Origin: a bacterium
GTDB lineage: Bacteria > Krumholzibacteriota > Krumholzibacteriia > LZORAL124-64-63
Assembly (NCBI GenBank): GCA_024231905.1
Contig: JAAEQC010000007.1
Coordinates: forward strand, 1-37,768
DNA: 37,768 nt
Direction: 5' to 3'
Under the pieces are notes generated by a model. It did not search any database, was not told the DNA's origin, and was given only the letters and a program-made list of their open reading frames with translations. This document shows, piece by piece, positions 34,506-37,768 of the stretch (positions are counted from its first letter, which is position 1; each line of letters starts with the position of its first letter). The translations under genes were made by a program, and so were the position numbers.

Positions 34506-35390
34506 CTACTCCGTGCCGGCGAGAAGGAACCCAAGCGCCACCGGCAGCCGCTCCTTCCAAGCGTCGTACCAGTGGATGGCCCCTTCGACGACCACCAGGC
34601 GGAGCCTGTCGTCGTTCAGACGACGCCCAAGCGCAGCATGCAACTCCTCGACGCCTGCTACTGTTTCCGCTCTATCGTCCGCTGTTTCGCCTTCTGCCGT
34701 GCCGACCCCGAGGTAGACCCTTAGTGGCAGTCTGTCCTGGTGTGCGGCCAGCTCGAGAATCTCCGTGCGTCCCACATGGAGCGACGGGCTCTCGGCGAGA
34801 AGGTAGCCGATACGATCCGGCCTCACGAGGACCGTATGGAGCACGGCGATCCCACCGTACGACGAGCCGGCAAGACCGGTGTTGTCCGCGCCTGTTCTCG
34901 TGCGGAAGCGATCGTTCACGGCCGGCATCACTTCATCGAACAGGAAGTCCGGGAAAAGGCCGCCGTTCGGATCGGGTCGTTCGTCGGGCCAGAACGGATC
35001 TCGATAGGGAAGGTATTCATTCGCCCGTTCAGCTGCGGGGTCTTTGGTCTCGCGTGTGCGGCCGCCACTGTTGACGCCGACGAAAACGACCTCGGGAATG
35101 GCCCCCTCAGCCCAGAGTTGCTCGGCCACCTCGGGGAGGCCCCAGCCGTGCCATGCGTCCCAACCGTCGGTGAAGTAGAAGACGGGGTAGCGTCGTTCCG
35201 CCTGTTTCGGTTCGAAGTAGCGCGGCGGCAACAGCACACGAATCGTCCGCGTGTTATCGAACACGTCGCTCGCCAGTTCGAACTCCTGTTGGCGCGCATC
35301 CGCGCCACTGCTCTGCGCGGGCGCCTCTGCCACCAACATCACGGACATCATGACCAGCATTACGATGCGCGCCTGTTTCACTTCTCTCAT
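34506..35390 (-). CDS. Secreted alpha/beta-hydrolase esterase, second copy
   Basis: Start chosen at the ATG at 35390 (CAGGAG 9 nt upstream), giving 294 residues with a signal peptide (ARIVMLVMMSVMLVAEAPAQ). An earlier in-frame start at 35528 adds an implausible leader. It is an esterase D/IroE-like hydrolase: strand YPVFYFTDGWDAW, nucleophile elbow GSSYGG with Ser177, YLLAESPSLHVG after it, and probable catalytic His273 in EGAIHWYDAW. It is shorter than the related protein at 3272-4462, lacking the C-terminal helical tail. The substrate is unknown. It is convergent with the Lnt-like gene (30 nt between stops). Confidence 0.88.
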   Translation of the reverse strand: MREVKQARIVMLVMMSVMLVAEAPAQSSGADARQQEFELASDVFDNTRTIRVLLPPRYFEPKQAERRYPVFYFTDGWDAWHGWGLPEVAEQLWAEGAIPEVVFVGVNSGGRTRETKDPAAERANEYLPYRDPFWPDERPDPNGGLFPDFLFDEVMPAVNDRFRTRTGADNTGLAGSSYGGIAVLHTVLVRPDRIGYLLAESPSLHVGRTEILELAAHQDRLPLRVYLGVGTAEGETADDRAETVAGVEELHAALGRRLNDDRLRLVVVEGAIHWYDAWKERLPVALGFLLAGTE

Positions 35391-35507
35391 CAATGCAAGC
35401 TCCTGTACGTTGCGCGAACACTTCCGCTGTCCATTGTGCGGCGTTGCCTGCTCCGAACGGTCTCTGATCAGGAGAACACAACGGGTCGAACGAGTCGAGT
35501 GCGCAGG

Positions 35508-35810
35508 TGTGCCTACCGAATACTCCATTTACGTTGAAATATCGCTATTCGCGGCTGATCAGACCGACCTGGCGGGGCGCGGATTCCTGACCTGACCCCG
35601 TAGAACAGATCCAAGTCTAGAGTTAGACTTCGGATCATTCGAAAGGGTGTGCTTACCATTTAATCCATCCGGCCACTATTTGACCGATTGGGATATTTCG
35701 TTTGACCACTTCATCGAGATGAACCGTCATTCCTGCCGTGAACCCAACCGGGCTCCGCATCCTTTAAGTGGTTTGAAATCAGCGAGGACGGAATATTTCG
35801 AAGGCACTGG
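35508..35810. repeat. Spacer repeats, copies 7 and 8
   Basis: TGTGCCTACCGAATACTCCA at 35508 is a left end, ~117 nt upstream of the esterase start. A further pair is TGTGCTTACCATTTAATCCA (35648) and GGACGGAATATTTCGAAGGC then ACTGG (35786-35810); these inverse ends bound a 163-bp element that seems to lie in reverse orientation. The 450-bp gap 35391-35840 holds no gene. Confidence 0.5.
35608..35636. other. Strong hairpin in the spacer
   Basis: GATCCAAGTCTA-GAGT-TAGACTT-C-GGATC is a 12-bp stem with one bulged C. It sits between two spacer-repeat left ends. The adjoining CCTGACCCCGTAGAACAG looks like an insertion-sequence terminus, so this may be a solo end of another element. Weak support. Confidence 0.4.
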
Positions 35811-35840
35811 GTTACTCGTACCCGACCGATTGTCGAGCCA

Positions 35841-37412
35841 TTATTCGCTTTTTTCGAGTTCAAGGTAGAACGGCAATTTAAAGCCTTCACCAATCGCACT
35901 TGCCTCGCCGACGAACTTGCCCGCGTGGCGTCGCAATCTGAGTGAAACATAGTGGTCCAAGTCTCTGGTATGTTTGGTATCGATTTCCCCGTCAAAACTA
36001 CCCGTCAGTATTCGGTACGGAAACTTTACACCATGGACTACCGTGTCCGGACGGTCGACGTATTGCGGATAGTCCAGAGCTACGGTCGCTTCACCACCAA
36101 GGCCAACGACAACACTGTCACCTAGAGTAAATTCCATTGTTAGAGGTATTTCATTCGTAGAGGTCCGGATGCTGCCACGCCAGATTCCCGCCAACTCGGG
36201 CGTCACCGCAAATGCAACTGATGGCGATTCGGCTGCTTCCATGCTGCCGATGAACTCCATGGCCGCTGCCATGAATCCGGGCTCCAGGGTATCTGCTATC
36301 TGCATTACCTTCATCATTGACGTAGCACCTGAGGCATTCACCAGACATGCAATAGCGATTCGAGCTTGCGGTAGCAACAGTAACATCGAATTCGCGCCGG
36401 CGATCCTGCCATCGGATATCAAGACCAACTGTCCCCCGATCTCGAAACGGCCCCAACCGTTGGAATACCTTTGGTAGCTCGGCAATTCCGGGTCGTCCGC
36501 CTGATGGATCCTGGCGACCGTCGCCGGCCGAATGATTGCTATGTCGGCGCCGTCAAGTTCTTGGAGGTGGAATTGTCCGTAGCGTATCAGATCATCAATA
36601 CTGGTATACAGACCGCCGCCGCCTTTGGGATAGAAAACAACGTCTCGGTCAAGCGGCGCTCCGGTTTCGTCATAGCCTTGGGCCAGTTGAGCACGATGTT
36701 CGAGATGCAGTTCAACCGTAGAGTTGATCATGCCCAAGGGTGTAAATACTTCCGAATCCATGAAGGCCGAAAACCCGAGGCCGGTGACTGTGCTGATCAA
36801 CAATTCCGGATACGCAAAAGACAGGTTTGAATAATTGAATAATGTGCCCACCGGAAACATTGAGGACCCATAACAGGAAATCAATTCGGCGGCGGTCGGA
36901 GTCGGCGGACCGCTGTCGTCGCTGGTCGGCTGCAGCCAAAGGTGAGCGATACCGCCGGTCATCGTCACGATGTGCTTGACTTTGAGCAGCTCGGAGGCTC
37001 CCAGATAATCAGCAGGCGCTGCATCGCCCAGGTACTCGTAAACCGAATCATCGAGGTCGATCTGGCCACGGTCTACAAGCACCATCAGCCCAGTTGCCGT
37101 TATGGATTTGGAAAGGGACCCGACAGCGTAGATGGTGGAGGTTGTTGCCGGAACCTTGTTTTCACGGTCCGCCCACCCGAAGGCTTCTGACCAGATGACC
37201 CGGCCGTCCTGGGCCACTGCGACAGCCAGTGAAGGTACTTCGTCGCTATTCACGCTGGCGATGATTTCGGCGCGAAGTTTGGACAACCGGCCGTCTTGTA
37301 AGACTACGCCCCCGGCACGGGCCTGGATTGCTGTCAACATGATGATCGTCAGCGTCAGGATCATACGAAAGGTGACGAGGCGCGAGGAAAGCTGCAAGAA
37401 GTTCGATTGCAC
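35841..37412 (-). CDS. Class-C beta-lactamase-fold serine hydrolase, exported, second copy
   Basis: The start is a GTG at 37412 with GGAG 6 nt upstream; an ATG at 37364 would still keep the signal peptide (MILTLTIIMLTAIQARA). The 523-residue product has SxxK as Ser99-Leu-Ser-Lys102 (YAVGSLSKSITATG) and YxN as Tyr194-Ser-Asn196 (LFNYSNLSFAYPELL). The third motif is unclear. The last ~120 residues form a beta-rich tail (IPLTMEFTLGDSVVVGLGG). Like the protein at 23382-24917 it may be an esterase or peptidase of the AmpC/EstB group. Base composition looks lower in GC than in the first half of the window, consistent with acquisition. Spacer-repeat ends flank it on both sides, pointing inward. Confidence 0.9.
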   Translation of the reverse strand: MQSNFLQLSSRLVTFRMILTLTIIMLTAIQARAGGVVLQDGRLSKLRAEIIASVNSDEVPSLAVAVAQDGRVIWSEAFGWADRENKVPATTSTIYAVGSLSKSITATGLMVLVDRGQIDLDDSVYEYLGDAAPADYLGASELLKVKHIVTMTGGIAHLWLQPTSDDSGPPTPTAAELISCYGSSMFPVGTLFNYSNLSFAYPELLISTVTGLGFSAFMDSEVFTPLGMINSTVELHLEHRAQLAQGYDETGAPLDRDVVFYPKGGGGLYTSIDDLIRYGQFHLQELDGADIAIIRPATVARIHQADDPELPSYQRYSNGWGRFEIGGQLVLISDGRIAGANSMLLLLPQARIAIACLVNASGATSMMKVMQIADTLEPGFMAAAMEFIGSMEAAESPSVAFAVTPELAGIWRGSIRTSTNEIPLTMEFTLGDSVVVGLGGEATVALDYPQYVDRPDTVVHGVKFPYRILTGSFDGEIDTKHTRDLDHYVSLRLRRHAGKFVGEASAIGEGFKLPFYLELEKSE

Positions 37413-37530
37413 GGTGGTCTCCGTTCGGCTTGATCAGGAACGACGCCAATTAAGACGAACATTGTTTGTTATGGTTACACTAGACCTACTGTGCACCATT
37501 GAATGCATGGGGCCTGTGGATTCGAGCACC

Positions 37531-37562
37531 TGTGGCTACCGAATATTCCGTCCGCGTTGGAA
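37531..37562 (-). repeat. Spacer repeat, left end (copy 9)
   Basis: TGTGGCTACCGAATATTCCG then TCCGCGTTGGAA lies 119 nt upstream of the start of the serine hydrolase. This is one of the best matches to the left-end consensus. About 30 nt further an IS3-type element begins, so the rest of this repeat may have been interrupted. Confidence 0.6.
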
Positions 37563-37641
37563 TCAAAAGACTTGCGGTCTGGCCAAGGAGCAGTGATCCA
37601 GACTGACCAAGCCGTGAAGGTCAGGATTGACCTTCCCCCTG

Positions 37642-37768
37642 TTACTGAGCCAACCGAGCTGATAGTTTTTCCTGCTCCTCGTGCTTGGCCGCGAACTCCT
37701 CAGGCGTAAGCTGCCCGAGCGAGCTGTGCGGCCGGAACGTATTGTAGTCGATCCGCCATGCTTCGATC
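37642..37768 (-). CDS. IS3-family transposase OrfB, C-terminal end (cut by window edge)
   Basis: Reading the minus strand from the right edge gives IEAWRIDYNTFRPHSSLGQL then TPEEFAAKHEEQEKLSARLAQ and a TAA stop at 37644-37642. The Y-N-x-x-R-P-H-S-S-L-G motif followed by T-P-x-E-F-A is the hallmark C-terminus of IS3-family integrase-type transposases. Only the last 42 residues are visible; the catalytic DDE core lies beyond the window. The element end is probably near 37594 (TGATCCAGACTGACC). Confidence 0.92.
   Translation of the reverse strand, partial: IEAWRIDYNTFRPHSSLGQLTPEEFAAKHEEQEKLSARLAQ

Noticed and set aside
1..37768. CRISPR arrays, rRNA and tRNA genes, phage modules
   Set aside because: I looked for regularly spaced direct repeats, conserved RNA motifs and phage structural proteins and saw none.

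Overview
The window is GC-rich bacterial DNA holding 22 reasonably certain protein genes (one cut by the left edge), a transposase fragment cut by the right edge, several broken genes and an unusual amount of intergenic repeat. Six secreted proteins end in a FlgD-like/Por-type C-terminal domain (core N-P-F-N, then a G-R-x-V strand, an A-S-G-V-Y turn and a final M-V-L-x-K/R). Together with TamA/TamB (a two-membrane envelope) this suggests a FCB-superphylum lineage of the Krumholzibacteriota/Eisenbacteria/Latescibacterota kind. That placement is inference; no rRNA or tRNA gene was seen.

Region 1 (1-19.7 kb) is envelope and secretion biology. It holds a beta-helix protein, a membrane-anchored unknown, a TPR/beta-propeller protein, a secreted esterase, an exported dual-specificity phosphatase, a secreted FlgD-tailed protein and the coupled tamA-tamB pair (ATGA overlap). 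A clostripain-like C11 protease, a four-repeat secreted protein, a large metzincin-like protease and a HEAT-repeat protein follow. An IS256-type transposase fragment sits at 13.45-13.67 kb.

Region 2 (19.7-37.8 kb) is accessory in character. Single genes or two-gene operons are separated by 0.1-0.5 kb spacers. The genes are an Asp-box/FG-GAP secreted protein, two class-C beta-lactamase-fold serine hydrolases, a cupin, a glycine-tailed RRM protein, a NatAB-type ABC exporter, an ArsR regulator overlapping a PagL-like lipid A deacylase, a TetR regulator overlapping an Lnt-like acyltransferase, and a second secreted esterase.

The main new observation is that most Region 2 spacers carry one repeat family. 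Left ends read TGTG(C)CTACCGAATATTCCG and right ends are the inverse, ending GGTAGGCACA. Several copies also share an internal module around GGGAACTCGG. A frameshifted DDE transposase at 29.2-30.3 kb lies between one such pair, so these look like miniature, non-autonomous relatives of that insertion sequence. Some carry gene 3' ends, such as an RRM tail plus terminator and a FlgD-domain tail. An alternative reading is a shared upstream regulatory element, because many copies lie about 100-160 bp before a start codon.

Regulation visible in sequence: a near-consensus sigma70 promoter before the metzincin gene, an extended -10 before the Asp-box gene, clear palindromic operators before the arsR-like and tetR-like genes, and factor-independent terminators after the four-repeat gene and the RRM gene.
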